Shown here: in pieces, positions 9,319 to 19,715 of the stretch
Numbering within the stretch: the stretch's first letter is position 1
How the letters are laid out: the number at the start of each line of letters is the position of its first letter
DNA from: Patescibacteria group bacterium
GTDB taxonomy: Bacteria > Patescibacteriota > Microgenomatia > UBA8517
DNA length: 43,489 nucleotides
Reading direction: 5' to 3'
Assembly: GCA_022868165.1 (NCBI GenBank)
Contig: JALHYA010000018.1
Location: forward strand, 1 to 43,489
The notes under the pieces: generated by a model
Databases searched by the model: none
What the model was told of the DNA's origin: nothing
What the model saw: the letters and a program-made list of their open reading frames with translations, nothing else
Translations under genes and position numbers: made by a program

Positions 9319-9828
9319 ATGAAGACGATAATTTTGCCGGGTTATTCGCCGCACAACAAAGATTGGGTTCTTGGGGTAGCCAAAAATCTAAATCTCCCGC
9401 ACGAAATTAGGCCCGTTTTTTGGGAGCACTGGACTGACCCGAATAAATATTTAAGGCCCAAGGAAAAAAGCCAGGATATAATCGATATTCTTCAAGGAGA
9501 TTCGACAAATCTAGTTGCCAAATCGGTCGGTTCCTTGGTGGCCGCCTATACGGTCGAGGCAATTCCGCAAAGAATAGGAAAGGTAATTTTATGCGGAATT
9601 CCCAGCGTTTCTATGCAAAGGTTGAATATTTTTCAAAAAGCTTTTGAAAATTTCCCGCCGGAAAAAGTAATTATTTTCCAAAACACGAGGGACCCTTTTG
9701 CGACTTTCGAGGAAGTTAATAATTTTATGAAAAAAGTTAATCCGAAGATAAAAGTAATCGAAAAACCACTTCACACCCACAATTACCCTTATTTCATCGA
9801 TTTTGAGAATTTTTTGAAAAAGAAGTAA
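9319..9828 (+). CDS. Alpha/beta hydrolase (RBBP9/DUF1749-like)
   Basis: MKTIILPGYSPHNKDW..., nucleophile-elbow-like VAKSVGSLVAAY, terminal His region; start moved to 9319 behind TATTAT box. Confidence 0.65.
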   Translation: MKTIILPGYSPHNKDWVLGVAKNLNLPHEIRPVFWEHWTDPNKYLRPKEKSQDIIDILQGDSTNLVAKSVGSLVAAYTVEAIPQRIGKVILCGIPSVSMQRLNIFQKAFENFPPEKVIIFQNTRDPFATFEEVNNFMKKVNPKIKVIEKPLHTHNYPYFIDFENFLKKK

Positions 9829-9832
9829 AGCT

Positions 9833-9867
9833 GGAGGGCGTCTGCTTTTGATTTGCAAACGCCCTCC
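9833..9867. terminator. Hairpin terminator between convergent genes
   Basis: GGAGGGCGT (9833-9841) / ACGCCCTCC (9859-9867), 9-bp perfect stem; T-rich to the left in the minus direction. Confidence 0.65.
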
Positions 9868-9901
9868 GACAGGCCACTTCGTACTTGGCGGCGCCGACGG
9901 C

Positions 9902-10042
9902 CTAGATGTTGGCGACGATGTTCGAGAACACGTTGCCGATGGCCGGCCCCAAGAGCGCCAGGATGACGATCACAACGACAGCGACCAGAACAAGGATCAG
10001 CGCGTATTCAACGAGCCCTTGGCCTTTCGGAAAGTACAACAT
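9902..10042 (-). CDS. Flp-type (type IVb) pilin-like small protein, 46 aa (absent from ORF track)
   Basis: MLYFPKGQGLVEYALILVLVAVVVIVILALLGPAIGNVFSNIVANI*; G|QGLVEYA prepilin motif; AAGGAGGAAATACACC-ATG Shine-Dalgarno. Confidence 0.88.
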   Translation of the reverse strand: MLYFPKGQGLVEYALILVLVAVVVIVILALLGPAIGNVFSNIVANI

Positions 10043-10134
10043 GGTGTATTTCCTCCTTCAGGATTGAGAACGGATGGACGATGGAATAGCCGCAAGTAAA
10101 GTTAGTGCTCTTACCACCTCCTTCGGGCTTAAGA

Positions 10135-10281
10135 TTAGATATTGGCAATGACGTTTGAGAACATGTTGCCAATCGCTGGCCCGATGAGTGCCAAGACGAC
10201 GATGACGATGACTGCGATCAGAACGATGATCATCGCGTACTCGACGAGACCCTGCCCTTGCATTCCGGATCCTTTATCCAT
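10135..10281 (-). CDS. Flp-type (type IVb) pilin-like small protein, 48 aa
   Basis: MDKGSGMQGQGLVEYAMIIVLIAVIVIVVLALIGPAIGNMFSNVIANI*; GGGAGGCATC-ATG SD; paralog of 9902-10042. Confidence 0.88.
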   Translation of the reverse strand: MDKGSGMQGQGLVEYAMIIVLIAVIVIVVLALIGPAIGNMFSNVIANI

Positions 10282-10360
10282 GATGCCTCCCAATGGATGA
10301 GACATGTTACAGGTGCGACTGCGCAATAATACGATATTGTTTCCATGAAGTCAAATTATA

Positions 10361-10402
10361 GGGCACTCACCTTTGAAGCCTTCGCTCCGCAAGCTTGTGC
10401 CC
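10361..10402 (-). repeat. 42-nt hairpin repeat, copy 1 (followed by TATAAT in minus direction)
   Basis: gggcactcacctttgaagccttcgctccgcaagcttgtgccc; 39/42 identical to 11412-11453; TATAAT = 10360-10355 on minus. Confidence 0.85.
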
Positions 10403-10422
10403 TCATGCACCTCAATCAAGAA

Positions 10423-10590
10423 CTAGTTGAGCGCAACCTCAAGCAGGGCAAGAATAGCCTCCCTATCGGGGAGGAGAACAGAACCTCCGCCGGGAGTTGT
10501 CCAGGAACTGGTCATGCCGGCAAGGCTGTAGCGCTCAATCCGGGTTGGGTCGGAAGCTACCTGCGCCGCAACTGGCACCAAAGGTAGCAT
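10423..10590 (-). CDS. Small ORF, 55 aa, unknown (possible gene remnant)
   Basis: MLPLVPVAAQVASDPTRIERYSLAGMTSSWTTPGGGSVLLPDREAILALLEVALN*; TATTCT 9 nt upstream; hairpin immediately downstream. Confidence 0.45.
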   Translation of the reverse strand: MLPLVPVAAQVASDPTRIERYSLAGMTSSWTTPGGGSVLLPDREAILALLEVALN

Positions 10591-10625
10591 AGCAGAGAAA
10601 GAATAGCAATTTTTCTAAAAAGAAG

Positions 10626-11378
10626 TTATCTGATTTCCCAGGAGACGGTTACCATTACCGAGAGCTCGGTTTCCCCGGGCTCAATTTGGACTTGGGTTTC
10701 CTCGGGGGTCCCGCCAATGCCTTTTTCAAGGGTAATCGGTCTTGGGGTAATTCCCTGAGACTCGGAAATGTTTATTATTCGCCCAAGTCTAACTCCGGCT
10801 GCTTTGGCCAAACTTTGGGCTTTTTCTCTGGCTTTTCCAACCGCTTCTTCTCGCGCTTCGCCCAAAAGCTTATTTTTTGTTTCCTCGTTTACCTCGAAGG
10901 AGATGTTTGAGACAGTGTTTGCCCCAGCCTCGGTAACTTTGGTTAATATCTCATTTACTTTCTCGATATCCTTAATTTTTACTTCATAAGTTATACTTAT
11001 TCTATATCCTGTAATTGTAGAGCCAGGTGACCGGTAGTCGTATTCGGGATAAACACTATAATTCGTAGTTTTAGTATCTTTCTCCCCCACTCCGAGGGTT
11101 TTTAGGGCATCGGTTAGAGTTTTAGATTTTTGATTGATGAGCTTTTGAGCCGAGGCTAAAGAGGAACCGGTTTCTTCAATCCCGATTGAGATTTTAGCAA
11201 TATCCGGAACAGCCGTAGCCGAGCCTGTTCCCTCAACAACCAAAGGAGTCCCCTTTTGCTGGGATAGAACCGAAAAAGGCAGGGACGGGCCGAATTTGGA
11301 ATAAAGAAAGAGGATAGCAAAGAAGGCAAAAATAAGTGTCAGAGGATGTTTTAAAAAATCTTTGTTCACAAAAGACAT
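10626..11378 (-). CDS. SIMPL (DUF541) domain protein, membrane anchored
   Basis: VVEGTGSATAVPDIAKISIGIEETGSSLASAQ..., VTVSWEIR. The longer ORF start (11570) reads through a terminator and is unlikely; start may be ATG 11378 or GTG 11369. Confidence 0.8.
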   Translation of the reverse strand: MSFVNKDFLKHPLTLIFAFFAILFLYSKFGPSLPFSVLSQQKGTPLVVEGTGSATAVPDIAKISIGIEETGSSLASAQKLINQKSKTLTDALKTLGVGEKDTKTTNYSVYPEYDYRSPGSTITGYRISITYEVKIKDIEKVNEILTKVTEAGANTVSNISFEVNEETKNKLLGEAREEAVGKAREKAQSLAKAAGVRLGRIINISESQGITPRPITLEKGIGGTPEETQVQIEPGETELSVMVTVSWEIR

Positions 11379-11403
11379 TATATACGTTGGGGAAAATAAA
11401 AAC

Positions 11404-11453
11404 AAAAAAAAGGGCACAAACCTTTGAAGCCTTCGCTTCGCAAGCTTGTGCCC
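11404..11453 (-). terminator. Rho-independent terminator (42-nt hairpin repeat copy 2 + T8)
   Basis: Minus strand: GGGCACAAGCTTGCGAAGCGAAGGCTTCAAAGGTTTGTGCCCTTTTTTTT. Confidence 0.9.
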
Positions 11454-11469
11454 CTTACGTGCATCTTGT

Positions 11470-11628
11470 TTACGGTAACCAAAGGGTGGAAAGCGTGTAC
11501 GGACTCGGGTCTCCATTGAAGCTGCAGACTTCGATGTAGTAAGTTCCACCAGCAGGGCCGTCAATGGCAACGCCCTCTTGCCTCCTTTTGTTTATCTGTT
11601 TATCGCCGCATCGGCGAAGGATCAGAGT
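11470..11628 (-). pseudogene. C-terminal remnant of a secreted-protein gene without start codon
   Basis: Open frame lacks ATG/GTG/TTG but encodes ...EGVAIDGPAGGTYYIEVCSFNGDPSPYTLSTLWLP*, resembling the end of a PPC-type beta domain; AAAGGAGG at 11588-11581; terminator follows. Confidence 0.5.
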
Positions 11629-11640
11629 TCAAGCGGTTGA

Positions 11641-11669
11641 AGTATAACAAAACCCTATAATTTATTCAA
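11641..11669 (-). promoter_or_regulatory. Promoter TTGAAT-N17-TATACT upstream of gene remnant
   Basis: -35 at 11669-11664, -10 at 11646-11641, 17-bp spacer. Confidence 0.65.
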
Positions 11670-11684
11670 TTGGTGTGAAGTATC

Positions 11685-14300
11685 CTATTTTTTCTCTTCT
11701 TCCGTTCCTTTAGCCAGGCAGGTAGCAGCGGCCACGGAGTCGGATTTATCGGTAAAGCGCATAAGAATTACTCCTTGAGTGGCTCTGCCCAATTGGGGAA
11801 TGTTTTTAAGGGGAAGCTTTATAACCTGGCCGAGCTTGCTGGTAATTACTATCTGCTCTACTTCTTGGGTAACCAAAATTGCCGCGGCCAGCATTCCCGT
11901 TCTGGCATTAACCACGGCCGCCTTTACTCCCTTGCCTGCCCTTTTTTGAATCGGGAAAAGATGGGTTCCGGTTCTTTTGCCCAAGCCTTTTTCGGCAATT
12001 GTCAGAATATCCCTGAAAACCTTTCTGCGTTTGTCCGGGCTTTTAGGCTCTTTGGGGGCAAAAACCTCCATTGTCATTACTTCGTCTCCCGGCTCAAGCC
12101 TTATGCCTGCAACACCGCTTGTGGCTCTACCCATCGGTCTTGCGTTTGTTTCGGGAAATCTTATGGATTTTCCGTGTCTGGTTAGCAAAAGAACGTGGTC
12201 GTCTCCGTGGGTAGCGTGAACCGAAACCAAGGAATCGTTGGCATGCAAGTGTATGGCTATAAGGCCCGAAGCCCTTAAATTTTGGTATTGGGACAAAGCG
12301 GTTTTTTTGACCACCCCGAGTTTTGTTGCCATCACCAAGAATTTGTGTTCTCCGTTAGACGAAAGTGGGAAAATCGAGCGAATTTCTTCGTCCTGCTCTA
12401 AATTTAAGAAGTTGACCAAAGCCTGCCCCTTTGCCTGGCGCGAAGTTTCGGGAATTTCCCAGGCTTTTGTGCCGAAAACACGGCCTTTCGTTGTAAAGAA
12501 GAGCATTGTGTCGTGGGTCGTGGCCGAAATAATATGTTCTATTTCATCTTCCTCTTTTGTAGACATGCCCAAAACACCTTTGCCGCCGCGCCTTTGAGCT
12601 TTATATGTTCCCGTTGAAAGTCTTTTTATATAACCGGTTTTGGTTACGGTAATAAGAGTTTCCTCTAAGGGGACCAAATCCTCCTCCGAGAACTCCCCTA
12701 TCGCGGATTTATAGATTTTGGTGCGCCGACTGTCACCGAATTTTTCCGAAAGCTCGCCAACCTCTTTGACTATTATTTCGAGAACCTTTTTGGGGTCTTT
12801 CAAAATTGCAGTCAGAGAATCTATGAGCTTTTTCATTTCTTCGTATTCTTTTTCAATTTTCTCTCTCTCGAGTGCGGCAAGCTTTCTCAACTGCATATCC
12901 AAAATAGCTGTAGCCTGAATGTCCGTAAGACCGAACCTCTTAATCAAATTGGCTTTGGCGTCCTCCTGTGTGCGGCTCGCCCGAATCGTCTTAATTACAG
13001 CGTCAAGATTATCGAGAGCAATTTTCAATCCTTCCAAAATGTGGGCGCGCTTTTTGGCTTCGGTAAGCTCGAATATAGTCCTTCGGGTTACGACTTTTTG
13101 CCTGTGTTTGATATATTCGACAATGATCTGCTTAAGATTTAGAGTGTGCGGCGTGCCGTCAACCAGAGCCACGAAATTTGCCGGGAATGACGATTGAAGC
13201 CTCGTGTGCTTAAAAAGATTATTTAAAACGGATTTCGGTTTCGCATCTCTTTTTAGTTCGATAACAACCCTCATTCCGTCTTTGTCGCTTTCGTCCCTAA
13301 GGTCGGAAATTCCGACAATTTTCTTTTCCTTGACCAACTCCGCGATTCTTTTGACCATCTCGGCCTTGTTTACCTGATAAGGAATTTCGGAGATGATTAT
13401 TTGGCTTTTGCCTTTTGAGCCGTCGGTTATTTCGGCAATACCTCGGACAGAAATTTTTCCCCGGCCTGTGGCATAAACTTCATGAAGTGCTTCGGTCCCG
13501 TAAATTGCCCCGCTCGTCGGAAAATCCGGTCCCGGAACCATTTCGCAGAGCTCCTCAATTGTTACATCGCTTTCAAAACTTAATTCTTCGGGCTTAAGCT
13601 CCCCCTCCTCCAGACGTTTTTGCTCGCCGGATGCAACCAAGTTAATTTTCTTTATCACAAACTCCGTTTGCTCTTCCCTTTTTGTTTGCTCCCCTATTAC
13701 GTGGCCTTTGTTGATGGTGGCGACAATTGCGTTTGCGACTTCCCTTAGGTTGTGTGGAGGAATTTTGGTTGCCATTCCGACCGCGATTCCTTCAGAGCCC
13801 ATCAAAAGCAGATTCGGAAGAAGCGCAGGGAGATAAACCGGCTCTCTGAGGGTTGCATCGAAATTGTCCATAAAATCGGCTGTTTCTTTTTCGATGTCCG
13901 CGAGCATAGTTTGGGCAATCGGAGCAAGTTTTGTTTCGGTGTAACGCATTGCGGCCGGGGGGTCTCCGTCGACAGAGCCGAAATTTCCTTGACCGGTGAT
14001 TAAGGGATAGCGCATTGAGAAATTTTGGGCCAGACGTACCATGGCGTCGTAAACCGCCATGTCTCCGTGAGGATGGTATTTACCCAAGACTTCTCCGACG
14101 ACTTTCGCGCTTTTGGTAAATCCCGAACCGAGGCCAAGACCCATCAAATGCATCGCGTAGAGGATTCTTCTGTGGACCGGTTTCATGCCGTCGCGGACAT
14201 CCGGAAGAGCGCGTGCAACGATAACGCTCATTGCATAATCGAGGTAACTTTTAGAAAGCTCGGAGGTGATTTCTGCCTGTATAAGCTTGCCTATGTCCAT
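11685..14300 (-). CDS. gyrA: DNA gyrase subunit A
   Basis: [64 protein letters not shown], GyrA-box QRRGGKG. Confidence 0.96.
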   Translation of the reverse strand: MDIGKLIQAEITSELSKSYLDYAMSVIVARALPDVRDGMKPVHRRILYAMHLMGLGLGSGFTKSAKVVGEVLGKYHPHGDMAVYDAMVRLAQNFSMRYPLITGQGNFGSVDGDPPAAMRYTETKLAPIAQTMLADIEKETADFMDNFDATLREPVYLPALLPNLLLMGSEGIAVGMATKIPPHNLREVANAIVATINKGHVIGEQTKREEQTEFVIKKINLVASGEQKRLEEGELKPEELSFESDVTIEELCEMVPGPDFPTSGAIYGTEALHEVYATGRGKISVRGIAEITDGSKGKSQIIISEIPYQVNKAEMVKRIAELVKEKKIVGISDLRDESDKDGMRVVIELKRDAKPKSVLNNLFKHTRLQSSFPANFVALVDGTPHTLNLKQIIVEYIKHRQKVVTRRTIFELTEAKKRAHILEGLKIALDNLDAVIKTIRASRTQEDAKANLIKRFGLTDIQATAILDMQLRKLAALEREKIEKEYEEMKKLIDSLTAILKDPKKVLEIIVKEVGELSEKFGDSRRTKIYKSAIGEFSEEDLVPLEETLITVTKTGYIKRLSTGTYKAQRRGGKGVLGMSTKEEDEIEHIISATTHDTMLFFTTKGRVFGTKAWEIPETSRQAKGQALVNFLNLEQDEEIRSIFPLSSNGEHKFLVMATKLGVVKKTALSQYQNLRASGLIAIHLHANDSLVSVHATHGDDHVLLLTRHGKSIRFPETNARPMGRATSGVAGIRLEPGDEVMTMEVFAPKEPKSPDKRRKVFRDILTIAEKGLGKRTGTHLFPIQKRAGKGVKAAVVNARTGMLAAAILVTQEVEQIVITSKLGQVIKLPLKNIPQLGRATQGVILMRFTDKSDSVAAATCLAKGTEEEKK

Positions 14301-14331
14301 ATATATGGACACAAGCTTCGCTTATATCCAT
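14251..14331 (-). CDS. Putative 26-aa leader ORF overlapping gyrA start out of frame
   Basis: [33 protein letters not shown]17-TAAAAT promoter 6 nt upstream (-35 14366-14361, -10 14343-14338). Confidence 0.35.
   Translation of the reverse strand: MDISEACVHIYGHRQAYTGRNHLRAF
14281..14331 (-). repeat. Duplicated gyrA start site plus 18-bp palindrome
   Basis: ATGGATATAAGCGAAGCTTGT (14331-14311) vs ATGGACATAGGCAAGCTTAT (14300-14281); palindrome TGTCCATATATATGGACA at 14294-14311. Confidence 0.85.
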
Positions 14332-14400
14332 GCGTATATTTTACCTTTATTGAGGCTAATCAACAAGGGGAAAAGGTAAAAATTTGAGGCTGTCGTCACT

Positions 14401-14724
14401 TCAAAAAAGTTTAATGTGTTTAATCGAAAATGTGTTTGTTTTAAGTCCAATATGGTCAATCATCGGGAAAAATGCCCTGACTTCCGCCTGAAATTTTTCG
14501 GCAAGCCCCGCGGCGAATTTTCCGTATCCGCCTTTTTCGGATTGCAAACAAAGTTTGTTTTCCCAGTCGTGAACTATTGCCAAAATTTTCTCCCCCTCCT
14601 TGTTAAATTCGTCCTGATATTTATCGGTATCGGTTGAATATTTACCGTGGATTAATCTAAAGGATTCGAAAGCCTTTTTATTTTCCGAAAGCATCCGCTC
14701 TACATATTCTTTGTACTTCGTCAT
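14401..14724 (-). CDS. Conserved hypothetical protein
   Basis: MTKYKEYVERMLSENKKAFESFRLIHGKYSTDTDKYQDEFNKEGEKILAIVHDWENKL...; ATGA overlap with upstream nuclease gene. Confidence 0.6.
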   Translation of the reverse strand: MTKYKEYVERMLSENKKAFESFRLIHGKYSTDTDKYQDEFNKEGEKILAIVHDWENKLCLQSEKGGYGKFAAGLAEKFQAEVRAFFPMIDHIGLKTNTFSIKHIKLF

Positions 14725-15434
14725 ATCGACTTTGAGGACCTTCTGTAAGCACAAAATTCGCAGGTAGCCGAGGAATAGGGAATATTATCCGAATCCAAAA
14801 CCTTTTTAATTTCAAAAATAGTCGGCTCGACCCAAGAGTCGTCTCCCCTGTGAGCAAGAATTGAAAGCTCAAATTCCAATTTTCCGTCGAATTTGTCCCG
14901 CCCTTTTTGGGCATTAGCGAAAACAAAATATCCCGTGTCGTTAACTTTGAATCCGCTTTTTCTGTATATCCACTGATAAATTTCCATCTGCCTTTTATAT
15001 CCCTGCTTCCATTTGTCCTCGAGAGAAATTTCCGCTTCGGTGGAAGTGGATTTGTAATCCACAATCAGAAGTTCTTTTTTGGGATTGACCCAAATATCGT
15101 CAATCGCGCCGGTGATTATCAGATTGGTTCCCTCGTGAAGATATTCTTTTCCTTTGAAATTGTCCCGCCAAATATCCATGTCGGGATGCTCGTATGGAAT
15201 TGCATCCACTTTATATTTTTTCATCAGTTCATGCGCCTCGCCTTTTTTTCTTAATAAATCGAATTCCTTTTTCAAAAGCGCATCAACCGCGGAGTTAAGA
15301 GGCCAGCCCGGCAGCGAAGGACGCGCTATACCGAGTTTTCTGTCCATATAAAAACATTTTGGACATTCTATAAAAAGGTCGATTTTGCTGCGGCTTAATT
15401 TGAATGGAAACTTGCTCCTCGGGTTATATATCAT
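14721..15434 (-). CDS. PD-(D/E)XK nuclease superfamily protein (RecB-like)
   Basis: LSRSKIDLFIECPKCFYMDRKLGIARP, GAIDDIWVNPKKELLIVDYKSTS, C-terminal CEFCAY. ATGA overlap with hppA stop supports start 15434. Confidence 0.82.
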   Translation of the reverse strand: MIYNPRSKFPFKLSRSKIDLFIECPKCFYMDRKLGIARPSLPGWPLNSAVDALLKKEFDLLRKKGEAHELMKKYKVDAIPYEHPDMDIWRDNFKGKEYLHEGTNLIITGAIDDIWVNPKKELLIVDYKSTSTEAEISLEDKWKQGYKRQMEIYQWIYRKSGFKVNDTGYFVFANAQKGRDKFDGKLEFELSILAHRGDDSWVEPTIFEIKKVLDSDNIPYSSATCEFCAYRRSSKSI

Positions 15435-17668
15435 GCCGTAGGGGAAACTTTCGTTTGCTTGCTTTGCCAAATTGACCAGGCGAGAATTACAAAAATTATT
15501 ACAATTGCGACATATGCGCCGGGAGTTCCCGAATACTGAACAATTACGGGAGCGGCCAAAAGGCTAATAAGATTTACTACCTTAATCATAGGGTTAAGTG
15601 CCGGCCCTGCGGTATCTTTAAGAGGGTCTCCTACTGTGTCTCCTTCGACGGAAGCTTTATGGGCATCCGAACCCTTTCCGCCCAAATTTCCGTCTTCAAT
15701 AAACTTCTTTGCATTATCCATTGCCCCCCCGCCGACAGCCATAAATACGGCCAAAAGCTGTCCGCTTAAAATTACTCCGGCCAAAAATCCTCCCAAAGCT
15801 TCTACATTAAAGATTAGACCTACCAATATAGGTAAGCCAATCGAAAGAGCGACCAATGGAACGAGTTCCTTTTGTGCGGCTCCAGTTGTAATTGAAACGA
15901 CCTTGTCATATTCCGGAATTTTCGTTCCTTCCATTACTCCCGGGACCTTGAACTGTTTTCTTACTTCCTCGACAACCTTATTTGCACCTCGGGCTACCGC
16001 CTTAATGCAGAATGAGGAAAATATAAACGGCAAAGCGCCTCCTATTAGAAAACCTATTACTCCGCCAAGTGCGGAAACGCTAATGGACGAAAGAACCTGC
16101 ATTCCAAGTCTTGCTTGCACAATTCCTATATCCGTAACGTAGGAGAAGAATAAACTTGTCGCCGCAACGACCGCGGAGGCGATGGCAATTTGCTTGGTTA
16201 TGGCTTTGGTTGTATTTCCTACGGCGTCCAACTCGGCCATAATTTTGTAAGCCTCGGGGCCTACGTGGGCCATCTCCCCTATTCCGTTGGCATTATCCGA
16301 AATAGGACCGAAAGAATCCATTGCGACATTATTTCCCGTCAACGAAAGCATTCCGATGCCAATCATTGCAACCCCGTAAAGCATATAAATTGGCGCATAA
16401 CCCCAGTAAATTAACATGCTTGATGCCAATGCCAAAACGATTACCAAGACGCTCCAAACCGATGCCTCCATTCCGACAGCCAAACCGGAGAGAATGGTTG
16501 TTGCCGGACCGGTTTTGGTGGACTCCACAATTTCCTGGACAGGCCCTTTCTTGTATGAGGTGAAGTAGGAAGTAAGCGGGTTAAATACCACGGCCAAAAT
16601 AATTCCTACGGTATTAAGAAGTGCCAGTCTCCAGTCGGCATAGAATATTGAAAAAACGAAGGCCACAACGATAGTAAATACGCTGGAAAGTTCATAGGAG
16701 CGAAACATCGCCTCTTCCGCGTCTTTGGCCCGGAAAAACTTGACAGGGAATTTTTCCCAAAAAGGAACGGCCAGAGTTCCGATTATCGATGATACAACTC
16801 CAATTGCCCGGACTATTAACGGATAAACTATCCAAAAAGTGTGTCCGGTCAGATGGAAAAGAACCAATCCCAAAATTAAGGCGGAAACAATTGTTACCTC
16901 GTATGATTCAAAAATATCCGCCGCCATTCCGGCGCAGTCGCCGACATTGTCTCCGACCAAATCCGCAATAACCCCGGCGTTTCTCGGGTCATCTTCGGGA
17001 AGACCCTTTTCAACTTTACCGACCAAGTCCGCCCCGACGTCTGCGGATTTTGTATAAATTCCTCCGCCGATTCTCATAAAAAGTGCAACCAAAGTTCCTC
17101 CGAAACCGAAGCCCAAAAGCGCATCGGGCGCGGCTTTGCCGAAAATCATAAATATTATCGTTCCGCCCAAAAGCCCGAGTCCGTCGGTCAGCATTCCCGT
17201 AAATGTTCCTCCGCGATATGCAACCGTCAGAGCTTTATTGTAGTTTTCTTTAACGGCTTGGGCGGTAACCCTGATGTTGCTTTCGATTGCCACGCGCATT
17301 CCGAGTTGTCCGACTAAAGTAGAAAAAGAAGCACCGATAATAAAGGCGATAGTTCGGCCCAAAGCAATCACTATCACAGCGCTGTTGCCAAAACGGGCGA
17401 CCGCTTCTTTGGAAGGCGGAACAATATAAACGGAAAGAAAAAGAATCACCGTTAAGGGAATTAAAACCAAGAAAATTGTTTTGAGTTGGCGTCCCAAATA
17501 TCCCTCCGCGCCTTTGCGGATGGCCCGCCAGACTTCCTGCATTTTTTCCGAGCCTTTGTCAAAACTTATCGTGTCTCGCCAAAGCCAGATGGCATAGACC
17601 AGTGCCGCAAGTGCCACTCCGACAACGCCTTTTAGCATTGTCTGTTCAAGAATTGAAAGCTCGTTCAT
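15431..17668 (-). CDS. hppA: Membrane-bound proton-translocating pyrophosphatase
   Basis: DVGADLVGKVEKGLPEDDPRNAGVIADLVGDNVGDCAGMAADIFESYE; GNTTKAIT motif. Confidence 0.95.
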   Translation of the reverse strand: MNELSILEQTMLKGVVGVALAALVYAIWLWRDTISFDKGSEKMQEVWRAIRKGAEGYLGRQLKTIFLVLIPLTVILFLSVYIVPPSKEAVARFGNSAVIVIALGRTIAFIIGASFSTLVGQLGMRVAIESNIRVTAQAVKENYNKALTVAYRGGTFTGMLTDGLGLLGGTIIFMIFGKAAPDALLGFGFGGTLVALFMRIGGGIYTKSADVGADLVGKVEKGLPEDDPRNAGVIADLVGDNVGDCAGMAADIFESYEVTIVSALILGLVLFHLTGHTFWIVYPLIVRAIGVVSSIIGTLAVPFWEKFPVKFFRAKDAEEAMFRSYELSSVFTIVVAFVFSIFYADWRLALLNTVGIILAVVFNPLTSYFTSYKKGPVQEIVESTKTGPATTILSGLAVGMEASVWSVLVIVLALASSMLIYWGYAPIYMLYGVAMIGIGMLSLTGNNVAMDSFGPISDNANGIGEMAHVGPEAYKIMAELDAVGNTTKAITKQIAIASAVVAATSLFFSYVTDIGIVQARLGMQVLSSISVSALGGVIGFLIGGALPFIFSSFCIKAVARGANKVVEEVRKQFKVPGVMEGTKIPEYDKVVSITTGAAQKELVPLVALSIGLPILVGLIFNVEALGGFLAGVILSGQLLAVFMAVGGGAMDNAKKFIEDGNLGGKGSDAHKASVEGDTVGDPLKDTAGPALNPMIKVVNLISLLAAPVIVQYSGTPGAYVAIVIIFVILAWSIWQSKQTKVSPTA

Positions 17669-17677
17669 TATGAGTCA

Positions 17678-17706
17678 ATTCTATTTGAGGCTTTGGAGTA
17701 TTTCAA
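17678..17706 (-). promoter_or_regulatory. Promoter TTGAAA-N17-TAGAAT, 9 nt before hppA ATG
   Basis: -35 17706-17701, -10 17683-17678. Confidence 0.7.
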
Positions 17707-17715
17707 CGGCTAATT

Positions 17716-19683
<1,968 letters not shown>

Positions 19684-19686
19684 TCA

Positions 19687-19715
19687 ATTATACCGCTAAT
19701 TTGCCTCAAGTTGAA
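19687..19715 (-). promoter_or_regulatory. Promoter TTCAAC-N17-TATAAT, 12 nt before gyrB ATG
   Basis: -35 19715-19710, -10 19692-19687. Confidence 0.65.

Noticed and set aside
10626-11570. 314-aa extended version of the SIMPL ORF starting at TTG after AAAGGAGG
   Set aside because: It would translate through a strong intrinsic terminator; the other frame in 11470-11580 looks much more protein-like.
14721-15434. PD-(D/E)XK nuclease as a restriction/defence gene
   Set aside because: Embedded with overlapping frames in the hppA-gyrA block with no methylase or defence partners; a RecB-like repair role is equally likely.
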